Shown: positions 17,780-26,695 of the stretch, in pieces
Layout: each line of letters opens with the position of its first letter
Numbering within the stretch: the stretch's first letter is position 1
Assembly: GCF_018729455.1 (NCBI RefSeq)
Contig: NZ_JAHHZF010000001.1
Coordinates: forward strand, 564,902 to 628,901
DNA: 64,000 bases
Reading direction: 5' to 3'
DNA from: Prosthecodimorpha staleyi
Lineage (GTDB): Bacteria > Pseudomonadota > Alphaproteobacteria > Rhizobiales > Ancalomicrobiaceae
Translations under genes and position numbers: made by a program
Notes under the pieces: model-generated
What the model saw: only the letters and a program-made list of their open reading frames with translations
Told to the model about the DNA's origin: nothing
The model's database searches: none

Positions 17780-18558
17780 CTCAGGTGCGAACCGGGCAGG
17801 ATCGCGTAGATATCGCCGGAATTGGCCTCGACCGGCAGGGCGTCGAGCCAGGCGCGCAACGCGTCGAGCGGGATCCAGGCGTCGTGGACGAAACGCTGGC
17901 TCTCGCCGAGGCAGGCCTCGAAGCCGTCGTAGCCGAGCGCGGCGAGCCGGTCGAGAGCCCGATGGGCGACGGGCCGCTGGATCGTGGTGAACTCGAACGA
18001 GATCGCCGGCACCGGCCGGGACAGGCCGGCCAGCACCTCGGCCTCGAAGCCCTCCACGTCGATCTTCACGAAGGCCGGCGCGCCGTGGCGGGTGATCAGC
18101 CGGTCGAGCGTGGTCAGCGGCACCGCGATCCGCTCCGACCAGACCTGCCCCTCCCAGCCGGGCGCCGCTGCGGCGGCGGCGATGAACTCGGCCGAGGCCG
18201 TCGAGATGGTCGGATTGGCGAGATTGACATGCAGGTCGACGTGGCCCTCCGCCGATCCGAGCGCGACCGGCTCGATCGCGACCGCGGCGGCGGCGCCGTA
18301 GAGCCGCGTCAGCGTGGCGACCAGGGCCGGCTGCGGCTCGACCGCGACAACCCGGCAGCCGAGGCGGCGCAGCGAGGCGATGCGGTCGCCGACATGGGCG
18401 CCGATGTCGAAGGCGAGGTCTCCGGGGCGCACGAAGCGGGCATGCAGCCGATCCATCGCCGCGTCGCGCGCCGGGTCGCCATAGTAGATGTCGAGCGACC
18501 GGCGCACCCCGGCCTCGGCGTCGGCGCCGCCCGGGCCAAGCGCTTCGCCCCCGCTCAT
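17776..18558 (-). CDS. FkbM-family SAM-dependent methyltransferase
   Basis: 260 residues. SAM-binding motif I is FDIGAHVGDRIASL and the FkbM hallmark is VKIDVEGFEAEVLAGL. FkbM enzymes put methyl groups on hydroxyls of sugars and other natural products. The ATG at 18558 lies inside the opgH stop (ATGA), and the stop overlaps the next start, so it is coupled on both sides. Methylation of the OpgH-made glucan is a reasonable inference but not shown by sequence. Confidence 0.85.
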   Translation of the reverse strand: MSGGEALGPGGADAEAGVRRSLDIYYGDPARDAAMDRLHARFVRPGDLAFDIGAHVGDRIASLRRLGCRVVAVEPQPALVATLTRLYGAAAAVAIEPVALGSAEGHVDLHVNLANPTISTASAEFIAAAAAAPGWEGQVWSERIAVPLTTLDRLITRHGAPAFVKIDVEGFEAEVLAGLSRPVPAISFEFTTIQRPVAHRALDRLAALGYDGFEACLGESQRFVHDAWIPLDALRAWLDALPVEANSGDIYAILPGSHLR

Positions 18559-20354
18559 GGCTTGGCCTTGGCGATGGCGAGCGCCGGCAGCTGCAAGCCG
18601 TCGAGTTCGGCCGGCGTCGCCACCTCCTCGGGGATCCGGCACCAGCCGGTTCGGACCATGAAGCGCCCGAAGGCCGGGCTGGAAGTCAGGACCGTCAGCG
18701 GGATGGCCAGGAGCAGGCCCAGGAACAGCGGCGTGGCGAACAGAAAGGCCCAAGGCGACAGCGTCCACAGGCCCAACCCCGCGACGGCGCCGAGCAGGGT
18801 ATGGGGCCAGAAGCGGGCGGCGGCCTCGCGCCACGGCACCGCGTGGGCGTCGCGGACCTGCGCGGTCCAGCCGACCGTGCGGCCGCAGGCAACCGCAACA
18901 AGCATCATCGTGTGGCTGAGCGCGGAGATCGGCGTCAGCAGGAGGGAGAACACCGTCTCGGTCAGGAGCCCGCCGAGAAAGGCCGCCGTGCCACCAAAGC
19001 CGGCGCGCGCGGCCGGCCGGGCGAGCACGTCGAGCGCGGACATGATCTTCGGCGCGAACATGGTCACGAACAGGAGCGCGACCAGGCCGAGCGCGGGGCC
19101 GGCCGCGAGCCAGGCCTCGCCCGGAGCCGCGACATGGGCCGCAAGCAAGGCCAGAAGCCACATCGCGATGAAGGCCGGCGAGGCGGCGAACATGACCACA
19201 GCGACGACCAGCTGGAACCGGCTGGTCGGCCGGATGCCCGGCAGGCCGACGAGTTTCAGATACTGCGTGTTGCCGAGGCACCAGCGCATGTCGCGGCGGA
19301 TGAACTCGATCAGGGTGGGCGGATTCTCCTCGTAGGAGCCGCCCTCCTCCGGCACCACGCGCACGTCATAGCCGGCGCGTCGCATCAGCACCGCCTCGAC
19401 CTGGTCGTGGCTCATGATGTCGCCGCCGAGCGGTCCCTGGCCAGGCAGTGCCGGCAGGTGGCAATGGCGGGTGAAGGGCGCGAGCCGGATCAGCGCGTTG
19501 TGGCCCCAATAGGGTCCGCAATCGGCATGCCACCAGGCGCTGCCGAGCGTGTAGGAGCGCATGCCGAGCCGCATGCCGAACTGGAACAGACGCGCCAGCG
19601 GGCTCGCCGAGGGCAGGCCGACGGTCAGGCTCTGCAGGATGCCGAGCTTCGGGTCGGATTGGGCGATGCGCACCATGCGCAGGATGCGGTCGGCGGCCAT
19701 GAAACTGTCGGCATCGAGCACCAGCGCGAATTCGGTCTCGTGGCCCCGGCGCTCGCAGAATTCGCGGATGTTGCCGGCCTTGAAACCTGGATTGGTGGCG
19801 CGGCGGCGATAGTCGAGCGCCTTGACGCGGCCCTCGAAGCGGACCCGCAGGCCTGCGAAGGCCGCCTCCTCGGCGCGGGCGACATCGGCGCGGTTGGTGT
19901 CGGACAGGACATGCAGCGCGAAATGCGCGCCGGCGCCGGCCCTGACCAGATCGTCGAGCATCAGCGCGATGTTGCGGAACACCCGCTCGCTGTCCTCGTT
20001 GCGGATGCACATCAGGATCGCGGTGTCGGCGGTGATCGGCTGGTCGTGCGAGACGGTCGCGGCCGGCGGGCAGGTCAGCGCCAGGGGATCACGGGCGAGC
20101 CGCATGATCACGAAGCCGATCAGGGCGTTCCAGAAATTTAGAAGCGACCAGGGCAGGTAGAAGCCGACCAGCACAAGGATCGCGATGTCGAGCGCACCGT
20201 AGCCGCCGGGCGCGAGCGCCGCGATGGCGAGTGCCATCATGGCGAGCCAGGAGGCGAAAACCAGGAGCCCGAAAAGAAACCGGCGCCCTCCGGCCGGGTT
20301 GGTGCTACGGCTGGCGTCGGCATCGAATTGGCCGGCGTCGGTGCTGAGGCTCAT
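18555..20354 (-). CDS. opgH: Glucans biosynthesis glucosyltransferase OpgH/MdoH
   Basis: 599-residue inner-membrane family-2 glucosyltransferase that polymerises and exports osmoregulated periplasmic glucan from UDP-glucose. Two N-terminal membrane segments (residues 24-85) precede the catalytic domain, with VLDADSF as the D-x-D site and IRRDMRWCLGN as the (Q/R)xxRW acceptor motif; about six membrane segments follow. It is shorter than E. coli OpgH (about 850), as usual in alphaproteobacteria. The start at 20354 is chosen for length; the Shine-Dalgarno is weak. No opgG lies next to it. Confidence 0.9.
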   Translation of the reverse strand: MSLSTDAGQFDADASRSTNPAGGRRFLFGLLVFASWLAMMALAIAALAPGGYGALDIAILVLVGFYLPWSLLNFWNALIGFVIMRLARDPLALTCPPAATVSHDQPITADTAILMCIRNEDSERVFRNIALMLDDLVRAGAGAHFALHVLSDTNRADVARAEEAAFAGLRVRFEGRVKALDYRRRATNPGFKAGNIREFCERRGHETEFALVLDADSFMAADRILRMVRIAQSDPKLGILQSLTVGLPSASPLARLFQFGMRLGMRSYTLGSAWWHADCGPYWGHNALIRLAPFTRHCHLPALPGQGPLGGDIMSHDQVEAVLMRRAGYDVRVVPEEGGSYEENPPTLIEFIRRDMRWCLGNTQYLKLVGLPGIRPTSRFQLVVAVVMFAASPAFIAMWLLALLAAHVAAPGEAWLAAGPALGLVALLFVTMFAPKIMSALDVLARPAARAGFGGTAAFLGGLLTETVFSLLLTPISALSHTMMLVAVACGRTVGWTAQVRDAHAVPWREAAARFWPHTLLGAVAGLGLWTLSPWAFLFATPLFLGLLLAIPLTVLTSSPAFGRFMVRTGWCRIPEEVATPAELDGLQLPALAIAKAKP

Positions 20355-20554
20355 CGGTCGGATCGCCTGGATGGGGATGGGTGACAGGTCTGGCCGGCTG
20401 CGGATCCCTCGTCCCGCATGTGGCCGGTCTCCGGGGCACCGGCGATCCGATCCCACCGCCACGCGTAGACGGATCGAGAATGGACGAACCTTAGCGGAGA
20501 CGGCAAGGTTACGCGAGTGGATGCCCGTCGGATGCGGCGGATCCGGGGAGACAG

Positions 20555-21577
20555 ATGCCGAAATCGCCGTGTGACGGTCACGAATCCGTCAGTTGCCCCG
20601 CACTGGGCCGTGCCTTGTGGTTCGAGGAGATCGGCCGGGCGGCGATCCGGGCCGAGCCCCTCGCCGCGGCCGATCCGGCCACGGTGCAGGTGCGCATGCT
20701 CTATTCCGGCATCAGCCGCGGCACCGAAAGCCTCGTCTTCGCCGGCCGCGTGCCCCCCGGCGAGCATCAGCGCATGCGCGCCCCGTTCCAGGCCGGCGAT
20801 TTCTGCTTTCCGGTCAAATACGGCTATGCGGCCGTCGGGCGGGTCGAGGATGGCCCCGACGACCTCGTCGGCCACACGGTCTTCTGCCTGCACCCGCACC
20901 AGGACCTGTTCCGCGTGCCCGTCGGTGCCGTCACCGTCGTGCCGGCCGCCGTGCCGCCGGCGCGCGCCGTGCTGGCCGCCAACATGGAGACCGCCCTCAA
21001 CGCATTGTGGGACGGCGGCGCCGGCCCCGGCGACCGGATCGTGGTGGTCGGCGCCGGTGCGGTCGGCGCGCTGACCGCCGCGCTCGCCGGCCGGCTGCCG
21101 GGCGCGGAGGTGACGCTGGTCGATATCGATCCCACCCGCGCGACCATCGCCGCCGCGCTCGGCGTCGGCTTCGCCCTGCCGGAGGCGGCGCCGGGCGGTG
21201 CGGACATCGTCTTCCACGCCTCCGCCCGCTCCGCCGGCCTCGCCACCGCCCTGTCGCTCGCCGGCGACGAGGCGACCGTGGTCGAGATGAGCTGGTACGG
21301 CACCGCGGAGGTCTCGGTCTGCCTCGGCGGCGGCTTCCACGCCCAGAGGCTGAAGCTCGTCTCCAGCCAGGTCGGCCGCGTCGCGCCCGGCCGGCGCAGC
21401 CGCTGGGACTATCGCCGCCGTCTGGCCAAGGCGCTCGATCTCCTCGCCGACGACAGGCTCGACGTCCTCCTCGGCGACCCGATACCCTTCGACGAGGTGC
21501 CGGCGCGCCTGCCGGCCATCCTGACCGCCCCCGGCACGGCGCCCTGTCCGCTGATCCGATACCCGGCCCGCCCGTAG
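20555..21577 (+). CDS. Zinc-type alcohol dehydrogenase-like oxidoreductase
   Basis: 340 residues of the medium-chain dehydrogenase/reductase family. The Rossmann glycine motif is VVVGAGAVGALTAALAG (about residues 167-183). The usual catalytic Cys of the zinc site is replaced in the SGISRGTES stretch, and the structural-zinc cysteines are absent, so it may act without zinc. GGGGAG is 6 nt ahead of the ATG. It is the first gene of a four-gene cassette with a pterin-synthase-like protein, a glycosyltransferase and a methyltransferase. Confidence 0.82.
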   Translation: MPKSPCDGHESVSCPALGRALWFEEIGRAAIRAEPLAAADPATVQVRMLYSGISRGTESLVFAGRVPPGEHQRMRAPFQAGDFCFPVKYGYAAVGRVEDGPDDLVGHTVFCLHPHQDLFRVPVGAVTVVPAAVPPARAVLAANMETALNALWDGGAGPGDRIVVVGAGAVGALTAALAGRLPGAEVTLVDIDPTRATIAAALGVGFALPEAAPGGADIVFHASARSAGLATALSLAGDEATVVEMSWYGTAEVSVCLGGGFHAQRLKLVSSQVGRVAPGRRSRWDYRRRLAKALDLLADDRLDVLLGDPIPFDEVPARLPAILTAPGTAPCPLIRYPARP

Positions 21578-21619
21578 ATCCGTCTTTCCCAGCCCTCGCG
21601 CCCGACCCCGGAGCCCGCC

Positions 21620-22024
21620 ATGTTTGCCGTCGAAGTCCGCGATCACATCATGATCGCCCATTCGTTCCGGGGCGCCGTGTTCGGCCCGGCCCAGGCCCTG
21701 CACGGGGCGACCTTCGTGGTCGATCTCGCCTTCTTCCGCCCAGAACTGGACGAGAACGGCATCGTGGTCGACATCGGCCTCGCCCACGAGGCGCTGAAGG
21801 CGGTGCTCGGCCCGCTGACCTACCGCAATCTCGACGACCTGCCCGAATTCGCCGGCCGCAACACCACCACCGAGGTGCTGGCCCGGCACATCTTCGACGC
21901 CATGGCGGCCGCAATCGCGCGCGGCGACCTCGGCGCGGACGCCCGGGCGATCGCGAAACTGCGCGTGACCCTGCACGAGAGCCATGTCGCCCGCGCCTGG
22001 TACGAGGCGGCGCTCGGTGGCTGA
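21620..22024 (+). CDS. Divergent 6-pyruvoyl-tetrahydropterin / 6-carboxy-tetrahydropterin synthase-like protein
   Basis: 134 residues, T-fold size of the PTPS/QueD family. Recognisable pieces are the first zinc histidine (IMIAHSF, H14), LHGATF (H28), the NTTTEVLA counterpart of NPTxExLA, and the Glu-containing [12 protein letters not shown] near the C terminus. Canonical enzymes have C-x3-HGH; here the Cys is replaced and the second His of HGH is Ala (A30). It is therefore unlikely to do the standard PTPS reaction. It overlaps the next gene. Confidence 0.8.
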   Translation: MFAVEVRDHIMIAHSFRGAVFGPAQALHGATFVVDLAFFRPELDENGIVVDIGLAHEALKAVLGPLTYRNLDDLPEFAGRNTTTEVLARHIFDAMAAAIARGDLGADARAIAKLRVTLHESHVARAWYEAALGG

Positions 22025-23066
22025 CGGCTTCACCTTCGCGGTCCCGGGCGATCCCGGCCTGCCGACCGGGGGCTACGGCTACGGCCGGCGCATCGCGCTC
22101 GAACTGACCGAACTTGGCCTGCGCGTCACGCCTTTGCGCCTGCCGGAGGGGTTCCCCTTCCCCGATGCCGCGGCCATCGCCGAGGCCGGCCGGCTGCTGG
22201 CAGAGGTGCCGGCGGGCGAGACCGTGCTGGTCGACGGGCTCGCGCTCGGCGTGCTGCCCGAGGCCGCCGCCGCGGTCGCCCGGCGGGGGCGGCTGGTCGC
22301 GCTGGTGCACCATCCGCTCGCCCACGAGACCGGGCATTCGGCAGAGACCGCCGCCCGGCTGGCGGCGAGCGAGCGCGCCGCATTGGCCCATGCCGACGCC
22401 GTCGTCGCCACCGGTCCCGGCACGGCCCGCAGCCTCGCCGCCGAGTACGGCGTCGCGCCCGGCCGCATCACGCTGGCCCCTCCCGGCACCGACCCGGCGC
22501 CGCCGGCCATCCCTTCGGACGACGGACCGGTGCGGCTGCTCGCGGTCGGCTCGCTGATCCCGCGCAAGGGCCATGACGACCTGATCGCCGCGCTGGCCGG
22601 CCTCGCCGATCTCGACTGGCGGCTCGACATCGTCGGTTCGGCCACGCTCGATCGCGGCCATGCCGCCACCCTGGCACAGAGGATCGAGGCCTCCGGCCTT
22701 GCCGATCGCATCCGCCTGACCGGCGCGATTCCCGCCGAGGCGGTCGCCGCCCGCTACCGCGCCGCCGATCTCTTCGTGCTGGCTTCCCGCTACGAAGGCT
22801 GGGGCATGGCCTATACGGAGGCGCTGGCCCATGGCCTTCCGGTGGTCGGAACCGGCGAGGCGGTGATGGCCGAGGCAGTGCGGCAGGCCGCCGTGCTGGT
22901 CCCGGCCGGCGATCGCCCGGCCCTTGCCGCCGCCCTGCGCGGCCTCCTCGCCGACCCCGACGCCCGCCGGGCCCGTTCGGCCGCGGCGCAGGCGGCGGCC
23001 CGCCTCCTTCCCACCTGGCGCGAGACGGCGCTGGCCGTGGCGCGCGTGATCGGACGGCCGACATGA
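22017..23066 (+). CDS. Glycosyltransferase family 4 protein
   Basis: 349 residues. The C-terminal half has the GT-B nucleotide-sugar site: [17 protein letters not shown], and the E-x7-E region [21 protein letters not shown]. The start is taken as GTG at 22017, which overlaps the PTPS-like stop and follows GAGG; an ATG at 21984 in the same frame would overlap more. The stop overlaps the methyltransferase ATG (ATGA). The acceptor is unknown; the neighbours suggest a pterin-like small molecule. Confidence 0.82.
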   Translation: MADGFTFAVPGDPGLPTGGYGYGRRIALELTELGLRVTPLRLPEGFPFPDAAAIAEAGRLLAEVPAGETVLVDGLALGVLPEAAAAVARRGRLVALVHHPLAHETGHSAETAARLAASERAALAHADAVVATGPGTARSLAAEYGVAPGRITLAPPGTDPAPPAIPSDDGPVRLLAVGSLIPRKGHDDLIAALAGLADLDWRLDIVGSATLDRGHAATLAQRIEASGLADRIRLTGAIPAEAVAARYRAADLFVLASRYEGWGMAYTEALAHGLPVVGTGEAVMAEAVRQAAVLVPAGDRPALAAALRGLLADPDARRARSAAAQAAARLLPTWRETALAVARVIGRPT

Positions 23067-23881
23067 ACCAGTTCGAGACCGATTGGCTGGACCTGCGCGA
23101 GCCGGCCGACCGCCGCGCCCGCAACGGCGTCATCGCCGCCCGCCTGGCCAGCCGCTTCAAGGACGCCGACGGCCTGACGGTGGTCGATCTCGGCTGCGGC
23201 ACCGGCTCGACCGCGCGCGCCATCGCCGGCCTGCTGCCCGGCCCGCAACGCTGGCGTCTGGTCGATCACGACGAGGGCCATCTCGCCCGCGCCCGCACCG
23301 CGCTCGCAGGCCTGACCGACCGCGACGGACGGGCGATCGCTCTGGAGACCTGCCGGGCCGACCTCTCCGCCGGCGTGCCGACCGCGCTTCTCGACGGCTG
23401 CGGGCTGATCGCCACCTCGGCCTTCTTCGATCTCGTCTCGCGCGGTTTCCTGGAACGGCTCGCCGCCACCGCCGCCGCCCGCGGCATCCCCCTTTACGCT
23501 GCCCTGACGGTGGACGGCCGCCTCGCCTGCGAGCCGCCCGACCCGCTCGACCGGGCCGTCTTCGACGCCTTCAACGCCCATATGGGCCGCGACAAGGGCT
23601 TCGGTCCGGCCTGCGGCCCGCGCGCGCCCGACACCGCCCTGCATGTGCTGCGCCAGCGCGGCTTCCGCGTCGAGGCCGGTCGCTCCGACTGGTCCGTCGG
23701 CGCCGACGAACCGGAATTCGCCATCCGCCTGCTCGACGGCTGGACCGCAGCCGCCGCCGAGACCGGCCTCGTCGATCCGGCCGAACTCGCCCGCTGGTCG
23801 CGCCGCCGCCACGCCGAGATCGCCGCCGGCACTGCCCGCTTCGAGGTCGGCCACCTGGATATCCTCGCGCTGCCGGACTGA
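23063..23881 (+). CDS. Class I SAM-dependent methyltransferase
   Basis: 272 residues. SAM motif I is VVDLGCGTGSTARAIAG (about residues 36-52), followed by an acidic residue at the end of the second strand (LVDHDEGHL). It is translationally coupled to the glycosyltransferase by an ATGA overlap and ends the four-gene cassette. Substrate unknown. Confidence 0.85.
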   Translation: MNQFETDWLDLREPADRRARNGVIAARLASRFKDADGLTVVDLGCGTGSTARAIAGLLPGPQRWRLVDHDEGHLARARTALAGLTDRDGRAIALETCRADLSAGVPTALLDGCGLIATSAFFDLVSRGFLERLAATAAARGIPLYAALTVDGRLACEPPDPLDRAVFDAFNAHMGRDKGFGPACGPRAPDTALHVLRQRGFRVEAGRSDWSVGADEPEFAIRLLDGWTAAAAETGLVDPAELARWSRRRHAEIAAGTARFEVGHLDILALPD

Positions 23882-23949
23882 GATGTTGCGGCCTTGAGCG
23901 CGGCGGCCCCGCAGTCTACGGTTCCCGCAGTTGACCGGTGGGGACTGGC

Positions 23950-25074
23950 ATGCCGCGCTGTCTTTTTTCGACCGTGGTTGCACTGGCGGCGACATTCGTC
24001 TTCGCCACGGCCGCGATGGCCGACCGGCGCATCGCCCTGCTGATCGGGAATGCCGCCTACCGGTCGGCGCCGGCGCTGACAAATCCGCACCACGATGTGG
24101 AATTGCTGCGCAGGACGCTCGCCGACGCCGGATTCGACAATGTCAGCGTCGCCAAGGATCTGGATCTGACGGCGATAAAGCGGACCCTGCGTCAGTTCGA
24201 GGATGCGGCGCAGAACGCTGACATCGCCGTGCTCTACTATTCCGGTCATGGGCTGTCGGCCCAGGGGCAGAACTATCTGGTCCCGACCGATGCACGTCTG
24301 GCTACCGACCGGGACATCGAAGACGAGACCGTATCGCTTGACCGCGTTCTGCGCAGCCTCGACGGTGTCAGGCGCCTGAAGCTGGTTCTTCTCGATGCGT
24401 GCCGGGACAATCCGTTCCTCGCCACGATGGCGCGCCGCTCAGCCTCGCGCTCGCTGACGCGAGGCCTGGGTCGATTCGAACCGACTGCGAGCGACACCCT
24501 GGTGGGTTTCGCCACCGCCGAGGGCGAAACCGCCCAGGACGGCACCCGCGGCGCCAGTCCCTTCGCCATCGCCCTCGCACAGCATCTCGCCACGCCCGGT
24601 CTCGATGTGGAGATGGCGCTGCGAAAGGTGCGCGACGACGTCATGACGGCGACCGGCGGCGCACAGAGGCCCTTCAAGACCGGCTCGATCGGCGGTGAGG
24701 CCATCGCCTTGTCGCGGGCGGCCACGGGATCCGAATCGACGCCTAGCGCCGGCTCGTCCGGCCCCGCCACGGCCAGTCTGGCACCGGCGACGCCCGCTCC
24801 ACGTAAACCGGCCCGGCGCTACCGCTCGCCAACGGGATGGTTCCAGAAGGAAGGATCCGGCTGGGTCGAGCAGCCTCCCTATGCGCCTGGTCGCAATTTT
24901 CGGTTCGAAGAACTTTTCGTGGATTCCACCTGGATCTATCTGATCGACCGCAGTCGGAAGAGCAGCCGCGGCTCGCCAATGCTTTATCGAATTCCGATTG
25001 CCGGCGGTGTGACGCAATGGTCATATCAAAATCCGATGCAATGGTCGGACGTCACCGTTGTGAGCCCGGAATAG
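23950..25074 (+). CDS. Secreted caspase-like (peptidase C14/metacaspase) protein
   Basis: 374 residues. A signal peptide (about residues 1-24) precedes a caspase-fold domain: RIALLIGNAAYRS, catalytic His in YYSGHG (H100) and catalytic Cys in LLDACRDNPF (C151). A Ser/Pro/Ala linker (about 245-280) leads to a C-terminal domain rich in aromatic residues (GWFQKEGSGWVEQ to QNPMQWSDV). Such proteins usually cleave after basic residues. ATG 23950 is preferred to the in-frame GTG at 23938. Three bases separate it from the next gene. Confidence 0.85.
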   Translation: MPRCLFSTVVALAATFVFATAAMADRRIALLIGNAAYRSAPALTNPHHDVELLRRTLADAGFDNVSVAKDLDLTAIKRTLRQFEDAAQNADIAVLYYSGHGLSAQGQNYLVPTDARLATDRDIEDETVSLDRVLRSLDGVRRLKLVLLDACRDNPFLATMARRSASRSLTRGLGRFEPTASDTLVGFATAEGETAQDGTRGASPFAIALAQHLATPGLDVEMALRKVRDDVMTATGGAQRPFKTGSIGGEAIALSRAATGSESTPSAGSSGPATASLAPATPAPRKPARRYRSPTGWFQKEGSGWVEQPPYAPGRNFRFEELFVDSTWIYLIDRSRKSSRGSPMLYRIPIAGGVTQWSYQNPMQWSDVTVVSPE

Positions 25075-25077
25075 CCG

Positions 25078-25704
25078 ATGCCCGACTATCTGCTCAATGC
25101 CTTCGTGACGCTGTTCGTGACCGTCGACCCGCCCGGTCTGGCGCCGATCTTCATGGCCCTGACCGCCCGGCTGCAGCCGGCCGACCGGCGTGCCGTGGCG
25201 ATCCGGTCGACGATCATCGCGACCGTCACGCTGTTGGTCTTCGCCGCGATCGGCGGGCCGGTCCTGGCGCTGCTCGGCATCACCGTGCCGGCCTTCCGCA
25301 TCGCCGGCGGGCTCCTTTTGTTCTACATCGCCTTCGAGATGGTTTTCGCCAAGCGCAGCGAGCGCAAGTCCGAGCAGGTCGCCCGGCCCCTGTCGGAGGA
25401 CGAGATCCGCCATCTCGCCGTGTTCCCGATCGCCATCCCGCTGGTCGCCGGTCCGGGCGCCATCTCGGCGACCATCCTGGCCGCCTCGCAGGCCCCCGGC
25501 CCCGTCGCACTGGCGCTGTTCCTGGGCATCATCGTGGTGGTGGTCGGGTCCTGCCTCGCCGTCTTCATGGCCGCCGACCAGTTGAACCGCCTGCTCGGCG
25601 AGACCGGCCGCGTCGTGGTCGAACGCCTGCTCGGTCTGGTCCTCGCCGCGCTCGCCGTTCAGTTCGTCGCCGACGGCATCAAGGCCATCGCCCGGCTGCC
25701 GTGA
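25078..25704 (+). CDS. MarC-family integral membrane protein
   Basis: 208 residues with six hydrophobic segments and the MarC/UPF0056 features FVTVDPPGLAPIFMALT and PIAIPLVAGPGAISATI. The family is inner-membrane with no settled function; a role in drug resistance was withdrawn for E. coli MarC. It begins 3 nt after the caspase-like gene and is likely co-transcribed with it. Converges with the GNAT gene downstream. Confidence 0.9.
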   Translation: MPDYLLNAFVTLFVTVDPPGLAPIFMALTARLQPADRRAVAIRSTIIATVTLLVFAAIGGPVLALLGITVPAFRIAGGLLLFYIAFEMVFAKRSERKSEQVARPLSEDEIRHLAVFPIAIPLVAGPGAISATILAASQAPGPVALALFLGIIVVVVGSCLAVFMAADQLNRLLGETGRVVVERLLGLVLAALAVQFVADGIKAIARLP

Positions 25705-25720
25705 GGCAAGGCCCCGGCGA

Positions 25721-26251
25721 TCAACCGAAGGCCGTCACCACCGTCTCGATCGGCAGGAACAAGGTCCGGCTCTCGGCCGGATATTCGATGAACTCGGCGC
25801 AGCGCAGATAGAAGCGACGGGCGGCTTCGTCCTTGGCCTGGACCAGGACCGCGCCGATGCCGATGCTCTGCGAGGCATGCGCGATGCGCCGCAGCGCATC
25901 CGCCACGAGGTCGGTGCCCAACCCGCGGCCGGCATGCTCGCGGCTGACGGCCAGCCGTCCGATCACCGAGACGGGCACCGAATCGGGGGCATTGCGCCGC
26001 AACCGGCCGGGCGCGACGGCCCGGTCGACCGCCCCGGCCGCGATGCAATAGTAGGCCACGACCCGATCGCCGACACAGACCACATAGGTGCGGGAAAAGC
26101 GGCTTTCATTCTTCAAGGCCCGCTGGCGCAGCCATTCGTTCAACGCCGGTTCGCCGCAATCGAAGCCGGACAGGTCGTGCGCCGCGGTCAGTGGAACCGG
26201 CGCCGACAGGGAGCCGTCCGGGCGCCCGGACCTGTCCGTCAGGACCGCCAT
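25721..26251 (-). CDS. GNAT-family toxin of a type II toxin-antitoxin pair (TacT-like)
   Basis: 176-residue acetyltransferase. The acetyl-CoA loop is SREHAGRGLGTDLV (about 103-115) and a tyrosine (Y148 in ARRFYLRCAEF) sits where TacT/AtaT toxins have their catalytic residue. The stretch FDCGEPALNEWLRQRAL is typical of this toxin group, which acetylates charged tRNA and stops translation. Its ATG overlaps the end of the DUF1778 antitoxin gene by 13 bp, the standard arrangement. Confidence 0.88.
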   Translation of the reverse strand: MAVLTDRSGRPDGSLSAPVPLTAAHDLSGFDCGEPALNEWLRQRALKNESRFSRTYVVCVGDRVVAYYCIAAGAVDRAVAPGRLRRNAPDSVPVSVIGRLAVSREHAGRGLGTDLVADALRRIAHASQSIGIGAVLVQAKDEAARRFYLRCAEFIEYPAESRTLFLPIETVVTAFG

Positions 26252-26577
26252 GCCGGGACGCGACGCATCAGCGCGCGCAGCTTCGGCCCGGGCTCGGGGG
26301 CGCTGTCGAGCGCCCGCATGAAGGCATCGAAACGGTCGGAGTCCAGGGCGAACAGACGCTGATCGAGCAGGACATCGATCGCCTGGCGGCGTGCACTGTC
26401 GATCATGAATTCCGTGCGCGTCTTGCCCAAGACGGCGGCCGCGTCGTCGATCAGCTGGCGGGTTTCGGCACCGATGCGCAGATTGATGCTGCCCTTGGCG
26501 TCGCCCCCGGCACCCCGCGCCGCGACGGCGACCTCCGCAGGCTCCATTTCGTCGGACGATGAGAGTTGCTTTGCCAT
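26239..26577 (-). CDS. DUF1778 (TacA-like) antitoxin
   Basis: 112 residues. The middle has the ribbon-helix-helix DNA-binding region SINLRIGAETRQLIDDAAAVLGKTRTEF (in parts), typical of DUF1778, followed by a C-terminal toxin-binding tail. The N-terminal 40 residues are a charged low-complexity extension. The gene lies upstream of and overlaps the GNAT toxin. The ATG at 26577 stands only 6 nt past a good -10 box, so translation may be leaderless; no Shine-Dalgarno is seen. Confidence 0.85.
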   Translation of the reverse strand: MAKQLSSSDEMEPAEVAVAARGAGGDAKGSINLRIGAETRQLIDDAAAVLGKTRTEFMIDSARRQAIDVLLDQRLFALDSDRFDAFMRALDSAPEPGPKLRALMRRVPAWRS

Positions 26578-26583
26578 GCCCCG

Positions 26584-26616
26584 AGAATGGGTGGGCGTAT
26601 CCACAATGTCAATACG
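26584..26616 (-). promoter_or_regulatory. Toxin-antitoxin promoter with overlapping operator
   Basis: On the minus strand TTGACA (26607-26612) and CATTCT (26584-26589) are separated by exactly 17 nt. A perfect inverted repeat, CGTAT (26596-26600) / ATACG (26612-26616), overlaps the -35 and spacer and is a likely site for autorepression by the DUF1778 antitoxin. The predicted transcription start falls at or next to the antitoxin ATG. Confidence 0.6.
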
Positions 26617-26695
26617 ACCGATCCGCCGTCGACGAAGCACTGTATGGCAATCCGCCCGTCTTCGACCTCGAGGGCCAGAGGGCGGATCTGTCAAA

